From Nonomuraea turcica (lineage in GTDB: Bacteria > Actinomycetota > Actinomycetes > Streptosporangiales > Streptosporangiaceae): a stretch of DNA of 64,000 nucleotides. The notes beneath the pieces are model-generated. The model ran no database searches. It saw only the letters and a list, made by a program, of their open reading frames with translations, and was not told where the DNA came from. Location: positions 146,100 through 210,099 of the forward strand of contig NZ_JAUZQF010000023.1 in NCBI RefSeq assembly GCF_030718205.1, in the 5' to 3' direction. Positions 8,324 through 16,645 of this stretch are shown here, one piece after another; positions within the stretch are counted from its first letter, which is position 1, and each line of letters starts with the position of its first letter. The translations under genes and the position numbers were made by a program.

Positions 8324-9811
8324 GTGAGCCGTCCGGACGCGCGCACTCTGATCGAAACGGTCCTCGACCGGGGATCGTGGAAGTCGTGGGACGCGCCGCC
8401 CGCCGATCCGGCCGAGCCCGGCTCCTCCTACGCCGACGAGCTGGCCGCGGCCCGCGCCAAGTCCGGCTACGACGAGGCGGTGGTCACCGGTGAAGGGCTG
8501 CTCGAGGGCCGCAGGGTGGCGGTCGTGGCGTGCGAGTTCTCGTTCATGGCCGGCTCGATCGGGGTGGCGGCGGCCGAGCGGTTCGTGTCGGCGGTCGAGC
8601 GGGCCACCCGCGAGCGGCTGCCGCTGCTGGCCGCGCCGGCCTCCGGGGGCACCCGCATGCAGGAGGGCGCGCTCGCGTTCGTCCAGATGGTGAAGATCAC
8701 GGTGGCGCTCCAGGCGCACCGGCTCGCCGGGCTGCCCTACCTGGTGTATTTGCGGCATCCGACGACCGGCGGAGTGTTCGCGTCGTGGGGGTCGCTCGGG
8801 CACGTCGCCGCCGCCGAGCCGGAGGCGTTGATCGGGTTCCTGGGGCCGCGGGTCTTCGAGGCGCTGCACGGCTATCCCTTCCCCGAGGGCGTGCAGGTCG
8901 CTGAAAACCTGCGCCGCAAGGGCCTGCTCGACGCCGTGGTCTCGGCCGCTGACCTGCGGGCGATCGCGATCAGGGCGCTGGCCGTGCTGGCCGCCGACCG
9001 CTCCGCCATCGAGGCGGGACCGGCCCCGGAGGAGGACCTGCGGCCGGTGGAGGCGTGGGAGGCGATCACCCGCTCACGCCGCGACGACCGGCCGGGCGTG
9101 CGTACGCTGCTCAAGCTCGCCGCCACCGACGTGACCCCGCTCAGCGGCACGGGGGAGGGGGAGAACGAGCCGGGGCTGCTGCTGGCGCTGGCCAAGTTCG
9201 GCAGCGCGCCGGCCGTGGTGCTCGGCCAGGACCGCCGGGTCCAGCGGGCCAACTCGCCGCTCGGCCCGGCGGGGCTCCGGGTGGCCAGGCGCGGCATGCG
9301 GCTGGCCGCCGAGCTGGGCCTGCCGCTGATCACCGTGATCGACACGGCCGGAGCCGACCTGTCGAAGGCGGCCGAGGAGGGCGGGCTGGCCGCCGAGATC
9401 GCCCGCTGCCTGGCCGAGCTCGTCATGCTCGACGCGCCGACCGTCTGCCTGCTGCTCGGCGAGGGCGCCGGCGGCGCGGCGCTGGCCCTGCTGCCCGCCG
9501 ACCGGGTGCTCTGCGCGCAACACGCCTGGTTGTCGCCGCTGCCGCCGGAGGGCGCCTCGGCGATCCTCTACCGTTCGGTCGACTTCGCTCCCGAGATCGC
9601 CCAGGCGCAGCGCATCCGCGCCACCGACCTGCGGCACGACGGCATCGTGGACCGGGTCATCCCGGAGCTGCCGGACGCCGCGTACGAGCCGCGGCAGTTC
9701 TGCGAGCGGGTGGGACGGGCGCTGGAGCACGAGATCGCGGGATTGCTGGCGGTGAGCCCGGCGGACCGTCTCGCGGCCCGCCAGGCCCGCTACCGCAACC
9801 TCGGCCTCTAG
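8324..9811 (+). CDS. Fused acyl-CoA carboxyltransferase (AccD-AccA-like)
   Basis: 495 residues, GTG start with GGGAGCG upstream. The first half follows AccD (beta) carboxyltransferase (SFMAGSIGVAAAERFV, ASGGTRMQEG, GVFASWGSLGHV). The second half follows AccA (alpha) (LPLITVIDTAGADLS, GEGAGGAALALLPADR). The two crotonase-like domains would form the carboxyl-transfer site. The N-terminal zinc ribbon of bacterial AccD is absent. No biotin carboxylase or carrier gene is nearby, so it must share them or act differently. Its stop codon overlaps the convergent gene's stop (CTAG, 9808-9811). Confidence 0.83.
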   Translation: MSRPDARTLIETVLDRGSWKSWDAPPADPAEPGSSYADELAAARAKSGYDEAVVTGEGLLEGRRVAVVACEFSFMAGSIGVAAAERFVSAVERATRERLPLLAAPASGGTRMQEGALAFVQMVKITVALQAHRLAGLPYLVYLRHPTTGGVFASWGSLGHVAAAEPEALIGFLGPRVFEALHGYPFPEGVQVAENLRRKGLLDAVVSAADLRAIAIRALAVLAADRSAIEAGPAPEEDLRPVEAWEAITRSRRDDRPGVRTLLKLAATDVTPLSGTGEGENEPGLLLALAKFGSAPAVVLGQDRRVQRANSPLGPAGLRVARRGMRLAAELGLPLITVIDTAGADLSKAAEEGGLAAEIARCLAELVMLDAPTVCLLLGEGAGGAALALLPADRVLCAQHAWLSPLPPEGASAILYRSVDFAPEIAQAQRIRATDLRHDGIVDRVIPELPDAAYEPRQFCERVGRALEHEIAGLLAVSPADRLAARQARYRNLGL

Positions 9812-11787
9812 GACGGCGGCCAGCGCGGCTTGTAGGTCCACACCACCCGGCCGGCGGCGTCGTACCCGGTGAACCGCAGGCCCGGCCAGATGATCCCGGG
9901 CTTGCCCGCCTTCTCGGGCACCGGCCCTACGAACATCAGCACACCCTGCCCCCAAGGATCGGGCATGGTGTCGGCGGTCGCGGTGTCGCCGCCCTTCAGC
10001 TTGACCTCGACGCGGGCCGTGCCGGGGAGCGTGAAGCCGTACCAGTCGGTCTTGTGCTGCGCCCACTCCAGCGGCCGCTCGGCCGCGATCATGTCGCTCA
10101 GCTTCCCGCCGGGGATGGGCTCGAACGTGCCCGGCAGCTGTTGGTTCCCCTTCCAGAACCTGGTGCAGTTGTCCGGAAAGAGCACGGCCGTGATGGTCCC
10201 GCGGGGCAGCGCGTGGGCACGGCCCTGAGACCGATCCGCCTCCCAGCAGTCGTGCCGGGTGTGCGAGACCTGCTCGAGCTGCCTGCCCTTCACCTTGAAG
10301 GCGAAGGCGGCGACGTCGGTGCCGTAGGGATACCTGACGTACCAGACGCGGGCGGGAGCGCCCGGGGCGGACACGAACGCACCGCGGATGCGCCGCCCGT
10401 CCTTGAGCACCGCGTCGCCTGCCTCCCACTCCGGCGGCGCCGCGCCGTAGGAGATGGTCGTGCCCGGCGCGGGGAGGAAGGTGTTCGCAGAGCTGTGGCT
10501 GAAGCCGCTGGCGGCGTCCAAATCCGCGCGGCCGCAGCCGTTCTCCTTACGCCCGTCGTAGCCGACTCCGCCGGAGACGCAGAGCATGTGGGCGTCCGCC
10601 GACTTGACGAACCACAGGCGGACGGGGCCATGGCCGAAGTCCTCCGTGCCGGGAAGGGTGATCGTGTCGCCGACCTGCTTGCCGACGTCCGGCTCGGGTC
10701 CCGCGGCCGGGTTCGAGTCCTTGCGCCAGATCTCCTTGCCGGTGGGGTCGTAGGCGGTGAGGCGGTGGCCCGCCGCCACGCCGTCCTGCGGTGCCGTGGC
10801 GAACAGCACGATGCCCAGGCTCCACGGATCGGACCTCGTCGCCACGGTGGTCGCCCCGCCTCCAGCGGCCGCTATCCGAACCTGGGCGATGTCCTTCCTG
10901 GCTACGCCCAAGGCCTGATCCCCGAAGAGGAAAAAGGACACCGGCGCGTCCTTCAGCACGTCTTCGGGCTCGAGTCTGGTCGATCCGATGACCACGCCGT
11001 GGCGCATCCAGACCAGCATCCGGCCGTTCTCCGTCTTGTACGGGCCGACAGAGAGGCCGGCGCCCAGTTCGATGGTCTTTCCCACCTGCTCGTCGCCCTT
11101 GACCAGGCTTCGGCGCAGCATGGAGCGCGGCATCTCGCGGTCGGGGCGTCCGGGCTCGGAGAACACGACCTTCGACACGGGGTCAGTGGCGGCGTACGTG
11201 ACCGTCCAGATCAGGAACGGCGCCTCTCGCGGGCGCAGCAGCGTGCCGGGGATCTTCCGCCCGCTCTCGGTCACCGCGCCGACCGCCTCGACGCCCGGGC
11301 GGGCCACGCCGTAGTCCATGACGCGGCTCGCGCCGTCCCTGGCCGTGCTGCCTTCATACCAGCCGTTCCAGGTGGTGATGCGGGTGTCCCTCATGCCGCC
11401 GCAGGACCCGTACGGCTCCGCGCCCGCGTGCTCGGCGATGTGGCACAGCTCAGGCTGGCCCATCACGCCGCCGGCGAACCAGAGCCGCAGTTTCCCTCCT
11501 GCGGGGTCGTCGAGGGTCACCGATTCGCCGGCCGGTGTCCTACCCTCCATGAGCCGCCGGTAGATCTCGTCGGGGTCGTTGGCCGCGGAGTTCCTGCCGA
11601 GTCCACCGTTGAGGAGGATGGGCACGAACACCGCCAGCAGCGCCACCGGCAGCGCGGCTAGTGCCCACCGCGCCCGCGAGCGCCGCGGCCGCCGATCGAG
11701 CACCCGCTGCCAGGCGTCCGGGCTGGCCTCGTAGGTCTGGGCCCGCGCCTCGAACGCGGCGCGCAGGCGCTCTTCCAGCTCGCTCAT
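9808..11787 (-). CDS. Membrane-anchored sigma-factor partner, unknown domains
   Basis: 659 residues. A short cytoplasmic N-terminus of about 40 residues (MSELEERLRAAFEARAQTYE) precedes one transmembrane helix (about 42-62), then a roughly 590-residue beta-rich extracytoplasmic region. That region shows several repeats of a pattern like GPVRLWFVKSADAHMLC and PDPWGQGVLMFV, so it is probably internally duplicated. Start ATG overlaps the sigma-factor stop (ATGA). Topology and coupling point to an anti-sigma or signal-sensing partner. No canonical zinc anti-sigma HxxxCxxC motif is present, so this role is inferred. Confidence 0.65.
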   Translation of the reverse strand: MSELEERLRAAFEARAQTYEASPDAWQRVLDRRPRRSRARWALAALPVALLAVFVPILLNGGLGRNSAANDPDEIYRRLMEGRTPAGESVTLDDPAGGKLRLWFAGGVMGQPELCHIAEHAGAEPYGSCGGMRDTRITTWNGWYEGSTARDGASRVMDYGVARPGVEAVGAVTESGRKIPGTLLRPREAPFLIWTVTYAATDPVSKVVFSEPGRPDREMPRSMLRRSLVKGDEQVGKTIELGAGLSVGPYKTENGRMLVWMRHGVVIGSTRLEPEDVLKDAPVSFFLFGDQALGVARKDIAQVRIAAAGGGATTVATRSDPWSLGIVLFATAPQDGVAAGHRLTAYDPTGKEIWRKDSNPAAGPEPDVGKQVGDTITLPGTEDFGHGPVRLWFVKSADAHMLCVSGGVGYDGRKENGCGRADLDAASGFSHSSANTFLPAPGTTISYGAAPPEWEAGDAVLKDGRRIRGAFVSAPGAPARVWYVRYPYGTDVAAFAFKVKGRQLEQVSHTRHDCWEADRSQGRAHALPRGTITAVLFPDNCTRFWKGNQQLPGTFEPIPGGKLSDMIAAERPLEWAQHKTDWYGFTLPGTARVEVKLKGGDTATADTMPDPWGQGVLMFVGPVPEKAGKPGIIWPGLRFTGYDAAGRVVWTYKPRWPPS

Positions 11788-12284
11788 CGCGCGTCCTCCT
11801 CCTTCAGCGCCTTGCCGAGGGCGGCCAGGGCCCTGCTGGCGTGCGTCTTCACCGATCCGGGCGACACGCCCATGGCGTCGGCGATCTCGCGTTCGGACAG
11901 GTCCAGCCAGTAGCGCAGGACCAGGGCCTCGCGCTGGCGGCGCGGCAGGCGGTCGACGGCGGCGAGCAGCTCGCGGTGCTCCTCGGCGACGAGCACGGCG
12001 TGCTCGCTGCTGCGCGCCGGCTCAGGGGGGTCGGGGCGGCGTAACCGGACGAGCCTGAGGTGCCGCAGCCGGTTGCGGGTCAGGTTGCAGACGGTCGCGC
12101 GCAGGTAGGCCAGGGCGGCCCCGTCGTCGCGCAACCGCCTGGTGTGCAGCCGGGCGAACGCCTCCTGGGCGATGTCCTCAGGGTCGTCGGCGCCGAGCAG
12201 GCCCGCCAGGCGTACCAGACTTTGGTACTGGGCGGCGAACAACTCGGCGAACGACGGCTGCGCCATGGTTGCTGTGTCGATCAC
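11784..12284 (-). CDS. RNA polymerase sigma factor, SigE/ECF type
   Basis: 166 residues with region 2 (FAAQYQSLVRLAGLL, EDIAQEAFARLH) and region 4 (LPRRQREALVLRYWLDLS, ISEREI-like helix-turn-helix ending VSPGSVKTHASRALAAL). This is the small actinobacterial SigE-type ECF group. The frame opens at GTG 12284; ATG 12266 is an alternative and neither has a strong ribosome binding site. It is co-translated with the membrane partner at its 3' end, so it probably controls a cell-envelope response including its own operon. Confidence 0.85.
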   Translation of the reverse strand: MIDTATMAQPSFAELFAAQYQSLVRLAGLLGADDPEDIAQEAFARLHTRRLRDDGAALAYLRATVCNLTRNRLRHLRLVRLRRPDPPEPARSSEHAVLVAEEHRELLAAVDRLPRRQREALVLRYWLDLSEREIADAMGVSPGSVKTHASRALAALGKALKEEDAR

Positions 12285-12317
12285 ACTTCAGAGACACACC
12301 AGGCGTGTGTTCGTTGA

Positions 12318-12713
12318 CTAAGGAACCGGGATGCGTTCGACCCGGATGGAGAAGACCTCTTCGCGGGGCACCACGACCTCGTAGGCGCCGTGGTCCACCA
12401 TCCAGTAGCCCAGCGCCTCCGCCTTCATCCCGCTGTGCCCGGTGTAGGCGATGTGCAGCCCGTCCTCGTCCTCGTCCAGCACGATGCACGGCTCCCCGCC
12501 GAACGCCCCCACCGTGCGGATCAGCACCAGCCACTCCACCTCGGACCTGGCCACGGTGCGCCGCCAGTAGCCGGCCGCCGGCTCGAAGCCCTCCAGCTCG
12601 GCCTCGCTGAACAACACCACCTGGTCGTTGTCGGGGCCGAGCGCGGCAGGCAGGGTCAGCTCGCCGTAGCGGGCCACGAAGCCGGAGGCGACCGGCGCGA
12701 TCTCCTCGCTCAT
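12318..12713 (-). CDS. Hypothetical protein, 131 aa
   Basis: Soluble, acidic, compact protein with alternating beta segments (VVLFSEAELEGFEPAAGYW, CIVLDEDEDGLHIAYTG, YEVVVPREEVFSIRVERI). No family recognised. The start codon lies inside a 15-bp RNA stem, with the GAAGGAGGG ribosome binding site mostly in and beside the loop, so translation may be controlled by folding. It lies 67 bp downstream of the 148-aa gene on the same strand and is probably co-transcribed with it. Confidence 0.6.
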   Translation of the reverse strand: MSEEIAPVASGFVARYGELTLPAALGPDNDQVVLFSEAELEGFEPAAGYWRRTVARSEVEWLVLIRTVGAFGGEPCIVLDEDEDGLHIAYTGHSGMKAEALGYWMVDHGAYEVVVPREEVFSIRVERIPVP

Positions 12714-12786
12714 GCGCCCTCCTTCGTCGGGCGCATGAGCGAGACTCGGCTGTGTCTACTGGTTCGCTCGCTTCGCTCGCTCATGC
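12705..12786 (-). promoter_or_regulatory. Three-armed alternating hairpin around a start codon
   Basis: Three arms of 11 bases: 12776-12786 and 12705-12715 are identical in the transcript (GCATGAGCGAG), and 12733-12743 is their complement. The middle and last arms extend to a perfect 15-bp stem (12705-12719 with 12729-12743, 9-base loop) that covers the ATG of the 131-aa gene. The first arm, covering the stop codon of the 148-aa gene, can compete for the middle arm. This has the form of a coupling switch or attenuator. Confidence 0.5.
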
Positions 12787-13227
12787 GGCGGGCCGCCAGG
12801 TCAGCCCGTCGTAGTCGGCGAAGCGCCGCTCACTGTCCGGGGTGAGGTGGACGATCTCCGCACCGGCCGGGATCGGCATCGGCACGGTGTGGAACTGCGG
12901 CACCACGTGGTCGGGGGAGGTCGTGAACCCGTTGCCGGCGAACGGCGGCGCGTCGCTCCAGTCGCCACCCATGTGGGGCCCGTACGGCACCGCGTAGGTG
13001 TCGACATCGCGGGCATACCACCGCATCACATATAGCTCGGGCACCTCGGCGAACAACTCCGATCCGTCGAACGACAGGTCGAGCCCCCAGTAGAGCGCCT
13101 CGGGTGTGGTCAGCCTGACGCAGTCCTGCACCCGATAGACGTAGCCGGAGATCACCGTGCGCTTGCCCGACAGGTAGGGCACGAGCAGACGCGGCGGGAT
13201 GACCTTCTGCATCTGCGTTCCGCTCAC
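12781..13227 (-). CDS. Hypothetical protein, 148 aa
   Basis: Unrecognised soluble protein. It is rich in aromatic residues and beta segments (TVISGYVYRVQDC, ALYWGLDLSFDG, ELYVMRWYARDV, TYAVPYGPHMGGDW). No signal peptide or membrane helix. It starts at GTG 13227; an internal ATG six residues in is possible. Its stop codon lies in the first arm of the hairpin that controls the downstream 131-aa gene, so the two probably form a unit. Confidence 0.58.
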   Translation of the reverse strand: MSGTQMQKVIPPRLLVPYLSGKRTVISGYVYRVQDCVRLTTPEALYWGLDLSFDGSELFAEVPELYVMRWYARDVDTYAVPYGPHMGGDWSDAPPFAGNGFTTSPDHVVPQFHTVPMPIPAGAEIVHLTPDSERRFADYDGLTWRPAA

Positions 13228-13253
13228 GGTACTACTTTACGATCGGTTGACCC

Positions 13254-14030
13254 CTACAAAACCCGGTGTTCCAAGCACGGGAGCGTGGCCCGGGCCGTGG
13301 CGGTCCATTCCGGGTCTACCCGCACCACCTGCACGCCGGGCGCGGTGCCGAGGTCGGCGCGGACCACGCCCAGCGGGTCCACCAGCATGCTGCGGCCCAC
13401 GCCGTAGCCGTCGGACGACTCGGCCGGGTTGGGCGCCTGGCCTACGGCCGCGGTCCACGTCGTGTTCTCCAAGGCCCGGGCCCTGACGAGGGTCACCCAG
13501 TGGTCCTCCTTCAGCGGCCCGGAACCCCAGGCCGCGATCACCGCGAACAGCTCCGCGCCCTTGTCGACCAGCGCCCTGGCCAGCTCGGGGAAACGGATGT
13601 CGTAGCAGGTGATCAGCCCCACCCTGAGCCCGGCCAGCTCCACGACGACCGGCTCGGCGCCGGGCGCGACCAGGTCCGACTCCTTCGCGCCGAACGAGTC
13701 GAACAGGTGGATCTTCCGGTACGCCGCCTTAATCGTCCCCTGGGGGTCGAGGGCCACCGCCGTGTTGTGCACACGTCCCTCGCCCGGCGAGAACACGCCG
13801 GCGATCACCGCCGTGCCGTGCTCGCGTGCCGCCTCGGCCAGGCCCGACACGAACGGCCCGTCCAGCGGCTCGGCCAGGCTCGTGATGCGCCGTCCGTAGC
13901 GGGTGAGCGTGGCCTCGGGGAAGATGGCCAGGTCGGCCCCTTCGGCTCGGGAGAGCGCCTCCCTGACCCTCTTGAGGTTCGTCGACGGGTCAGGTGACAC
14001 CGGGATCTGGCAGAGGGCGATTGTGGTCAC
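13254..14030 (-). CDS. Carbon-nitrogen hydrolase (nitrilase superfamily)
   Basis: 258 residues. The Glu-Lys-Cys triad is complete: E39 (FPEATLTRY), K106 (YRKIHLFD) and C142 (ITCYDIRFPE). This subgroup hydrolyses omega-amides and similar C-N bonds in the cytoplasm, so an omega-amidase or deaminated-glutathione amidase role is plausible but not shown. GTG 14030 starts inside the 3' end of the DUF418 gene (41-bp overlap), making it the last member of a three-gene operon. Confidence 0.86.
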   Translation of the reverse strand: MTTIALCQIPVSPDPSTNLKRVREALSRAEGADLAIFPEATLTRYGRRITSLAEPLDGPFVSGLAEAAREHGTAVIAGVFSPGEGRVHNTAVALDPQGTIKAAYRKIHLFDSFGAKESDLVAPGAEPVVVELAGLRVGLITCYDIRFPELARALVDKGAELFAVIAAWGSGPLKEDHWVTLVRARALENTTWTAAVGQAPNPAESSDGYGVGRSMLVDPLGVVRADLGTAPGVQVVRVDPEWTATARATLPCLEHRVL

Positions 14031-14910
14031 GGCCCGACTCTAGCTTGTTGGGCACCAGCCGGAACCGGGTGAGGCACCGCCAGACCCACTCGAGCGGACC
14101 GTACCTGAACCGCGCCAGCCACCACCGGCTGAGCACCACCTGCACGGCCACGGTCACCAGCGCCACGGCCACCACCGCCCAGCGGGTCGGGTCGGCCTCC
14201 CGCACCGGCCCGGTCAGGACGATCACCGCGGTGCCCGTGACGTAGTTCGTCAGCGCCATCTTCCCCAGGGGCTCCAGCACCGCCGACAACCACGGCCGCA
14301 ATGCCAGCAGCAGCCCCAGCGAGTACGCAGCCGCCCCGGCCAGCGCGGCCATGCTGTAGGCGAGCCACTCGTTGGTGAGGGCCCACGCGGAGGTCAGCAA
14401 CGCGGTGGCCACTGCCGCCGCCGCGAACCCCGGCAGCAGCAGCCACCTGGGTGGCCGCAGCTCCCACAGGGCCATGCCGACGAGGAACAGTCCGGGGATC
14501 AGCAGCGGCCCCCCGCCCACCAGCAACGCCCACGTGATCGTCGCCAGCCCCAGCAGCAGCACCGGCGCCCCTGGCGCCAGGAACGTGGCGGGCAGCAGCA
14601 CCACCGCCCCGTAGAAGGCGTAGTCGGTGAGCACCTCGCCCTCGTAGAACGTGTGCTGGATCAGCCCGATGCAGAACAACCAGAACAGCCGGCTCAGCAG
14701 CGCCCACCGGTTGTTGCCGCGCAGGAAGAGCATGAAGCTGATGCCGAACAGCAACGAGAAGATCGGGTAGAACCGGCTCTGGAGGAACGCCTCGATGGTC
14801 CAGTCGAGGGTGTTCGGCGGCTCATGCGGGGTGTGCTGCCAGGTGTTGACCAGCATGATGCCGCCCACCGCGAAGCCGCGGAGGGCGTCGAGCTCTCGGA
14901 TGCGCGTCAT
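13990..14910 (-). CDS. DUF418 multi-pass membrane protein
   Basis: 306 residues from ATG 14910, which overlaps the upstream hydrolase stop (ATGA). It begins with the DUF418 hallmark RIRELDALRGFAVGGIMLVN, then about eight to ten hydrophobic helices, and ends with the family's W-x-x-x-R-F-RYGPLEW-VWR block. DUF418/acyltransferase-3-like proteins sit in the cytoplasmic membrane; their reaction is unproven. The much longer frame running to 15636 is not the gene: its N-terminal half is a shadow of the hydrolase. Confidence 0.85.
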   Translation of the reverse strand: MTRIRELDALRGFAVGGIMLVNTWQHTPHEPPNTLDWTIEAFLQSRFYPIFSLLFGISFMLFLRGNNRWALLSRLFWLFCIGLIQHTFYEGEVLTDYAFYGAVVLLPATFLAPGAPVLLLGLATITWALLVGGGPLLIPGLFLVGMALWELRPPRWLLLPGFAAAAVATALLTSAWALTNEWLAYSMAALAGAAAYSLGLLLALRPWLSAVLEPLGKMALTNYVTGTAVIVLTGPVREADPTRWAVVAVALVTVAVQVVLSRWWLARFRYGPLEWVWRCLTRFRLVPNKLESGRDHNRPLPDPGVT

Positions 14911-16619
14911 AGGACCCAGGTGAACCACCATACGAGGAATCCGCCGCTGATGACGGTCGCGGCGATCTGCGGCCATCGGCGATCGCGGAGCAAGACCGCC
15001 GCGGTCAGCACGGCAGAGGCGACCGCGATCCACGTGTACATGCCGACCACGCCGGGGACGCCGACGGCCAGAGCCGTCTCGTTCCTGACCGCCTGGTCGT
15101 ACACGGACTGCGCCACCAGCCCGGCGAACGCCACGCCCGCCAGCCCGCCGAACGCCGCCACCGACCGGCCCCTCAGCGCGCCCGTCACCAGCTGGACCAG
15201 TGCCGCGAGCGCGAACAACCCGAACGGCGCGGCCAGCCACGGCGACCGGGAGATCTGGTAGGGGGCGCCGGTCACGTGCAGGTCGCCAGGCCGGTCGGCG
15301 TCGTCCAGGCAGGGCGCGGCGGTGTTGGAGACCGGATCGGCCACGAAGTCGACGATCTTCCTTCGGGCGCATGCACTGGTGAGGAAGACGGCGTGCGCGG
15401 CGCCGGGGATCTCGGCGAAGCGGCCGGCGGGGAGCGCCTCGGCGGCGGGTCTGCTGGTCCTGGGCGGGGTGGTGGGGTCGTACCGGCCGCCGAGCACGAG
15501 CACCGGGCCCTTGGGGGCGCTGTTGACCGGCGTGGACTTGGGGAGCCGCCACGCGTCGCACACCGCTCTGTCGGCGTTCACGGTGAACAGCCGGGACTTG
15601 GCGGTGAAGGCGTTGAACGGGACCTCGTCCTGGCACTGCACCGCGTGATACAGCCCGAACGCGTGCGAGGTCAGCCCTTCGCCCACGGCGTCCGCCAGCG
15701 GCCGCAGCAGCTCGTCGTGCCCGCCGGCCAGCGCCGGGACCAGCGCCGGCGCCACCGCGGCGACGTCAGCCTCGTGCAGCGCCTCCGCCATGATGGTGGC
15801 CACGTCGTCGCCGGTCATCCGCGCCGTGAACCCCCTGCCGAGCACTGGGTCGGTGACCGGCACCCGCGCCGGTGCGGCGTTCAGCCTGGCGGTCATGGCC
15901 GCGGACTCGTCCCGGACGCCGAGCAGGGTCATCGTGTCCGCGAGGTTGCGTTCGGCGTCGTCGTACCAGGCGACGCGCTCCGGCAGGAACGAGTCCAGCA
16001 CCACGGTGCGGGTGCCCTCCGGGTCGGCCGCGGCCACGTCCAGCATGACCCTCGTCGAGTAGCTGACGCCGAACAGGTTCCACGACGCGTAGCCGAGCTC
16101 CCGACGTAACGCGACGACGTCGGCCACCATCTCCTTCGTGTTGTATCCCCGCAGGTCGATGCTCTGTTCGCGGAGCCGGTCGCGGCACTTGACGGCGGCC
16201 GCGCCCACGTCCGTGGGAGGCGTGCGCAGCTGCCCGAGCAGCGCCGCGGCCGTCTCGGGGCAGCCCAGCACGGGCTCGGAGTGCGGGCCGCCGCGCTGCT
16301 CGATCGTCACCACGTCACGGTCCGGGAACATCGCGCTCAGGAAACCGGTGAGCTGGATCGACGCCGATCCCGGGCCGCCGCTCATGTACACGACCGGGTC
16401 CGGTTTGCGCCCCTTCGCGGTCGAAGAGCGCACGGCGTAGCCGACCTTGATCCTCCTGTCCGGGGCGTCCCTGCGCTCGGGGACGACGAGGAACCCGCAG
16501 GTGGTGCGAGGCGGCATGACGACCGGGCAGCCGCCTGGCCGGGGCGCGGCGGACGGTGGGGTGAAGGTCATGACGGCAGGCACGGACAGGGCGAGGGCGA
16601 GCACGACCCGAGTGATCAC
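14907..16619 (-). CDS. Secreted alpha/beta hydrolase, tripeptidyl aminopeptidase-like
   Basis: 570 residues. Signal peptide at about 1-25, then a peptidase S33-like domain: oxyanion region VYMSGGPGSAS, nucleophile elbow FGVSYSTRV, acid in VLGGRYDPTTPP, and histidine in PGAAHAVFL. A TAP-like C-terminal segment is followed by three or four transmembrane helices, so the enzyme is probably anchored with its active site outside. Related actinobacterial enzymes remove tripeptides or process surface proteins. The stop overlaps the DUF418 start, so they are made together. Confidence 0.82.
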   Translation of the reverse strand: MITRVVLALALSVPAVMTFTPPSAAPRPGGCPVVMPPRTTCGFLVVPERRDAPDRRIKVGYAVRSSTAKGRKPDPVVYMSGGPGSASIQLTGFLSAMFPDRDVVTIEQRGGPHSEPVLGCPETAAALLGQLRTPPTDVGAAAVKCRDRLREQSIDLRGYNTKEMVADVVALRRELGYASWNLFGVSYSTRVMLDVAAADPEGTRTVVLDSFLPERVAWYDDAERNLADTMTLLGVRDESAAMTARLNAAPARVPVTDPVLGRGFTARMTGDDVATIMAEALHEADVAAVAPALVPALAGGHDELLRPLADAVGEGLTSHAFGLYHAVQCQDEVPFNAFTAKSRLFTVNADRAVCDAWRLPKSTPVNSAPKGPVLVLGGRYDPTTPPRTSRPAAEALPAGRFAEIPGAAHAVFLTSACARRKIVDFVADPVSNTAAPCLDDADRPGDLHVTGAPYQISRSPWLAAPFGLFALAALVQLVTGALRGRSVAAFGGLAGVAFAGLVAQSVYDQAVRNETALAVGVPGVVGMYTWIAVASAVLTAAVLLRDRRWPQIAATVISGGFLVWWFTWVL

Positions 16620-16645
16620 GGAAGGAAGACTAATAGTCTGGCGTT

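Noticed and set aside
9055..11661. 868-residue plus-strand frame
   Set aside because: Shadow of the carboxyltransferase and the sigma-partner genes, with no domain and typical high-GC antisense composition.
12760..12790. GCTTCGCTCGC runs as a mobile REP element
   Set aside because: Only one short cluster in the window; better explained as part of the hairpin arms.
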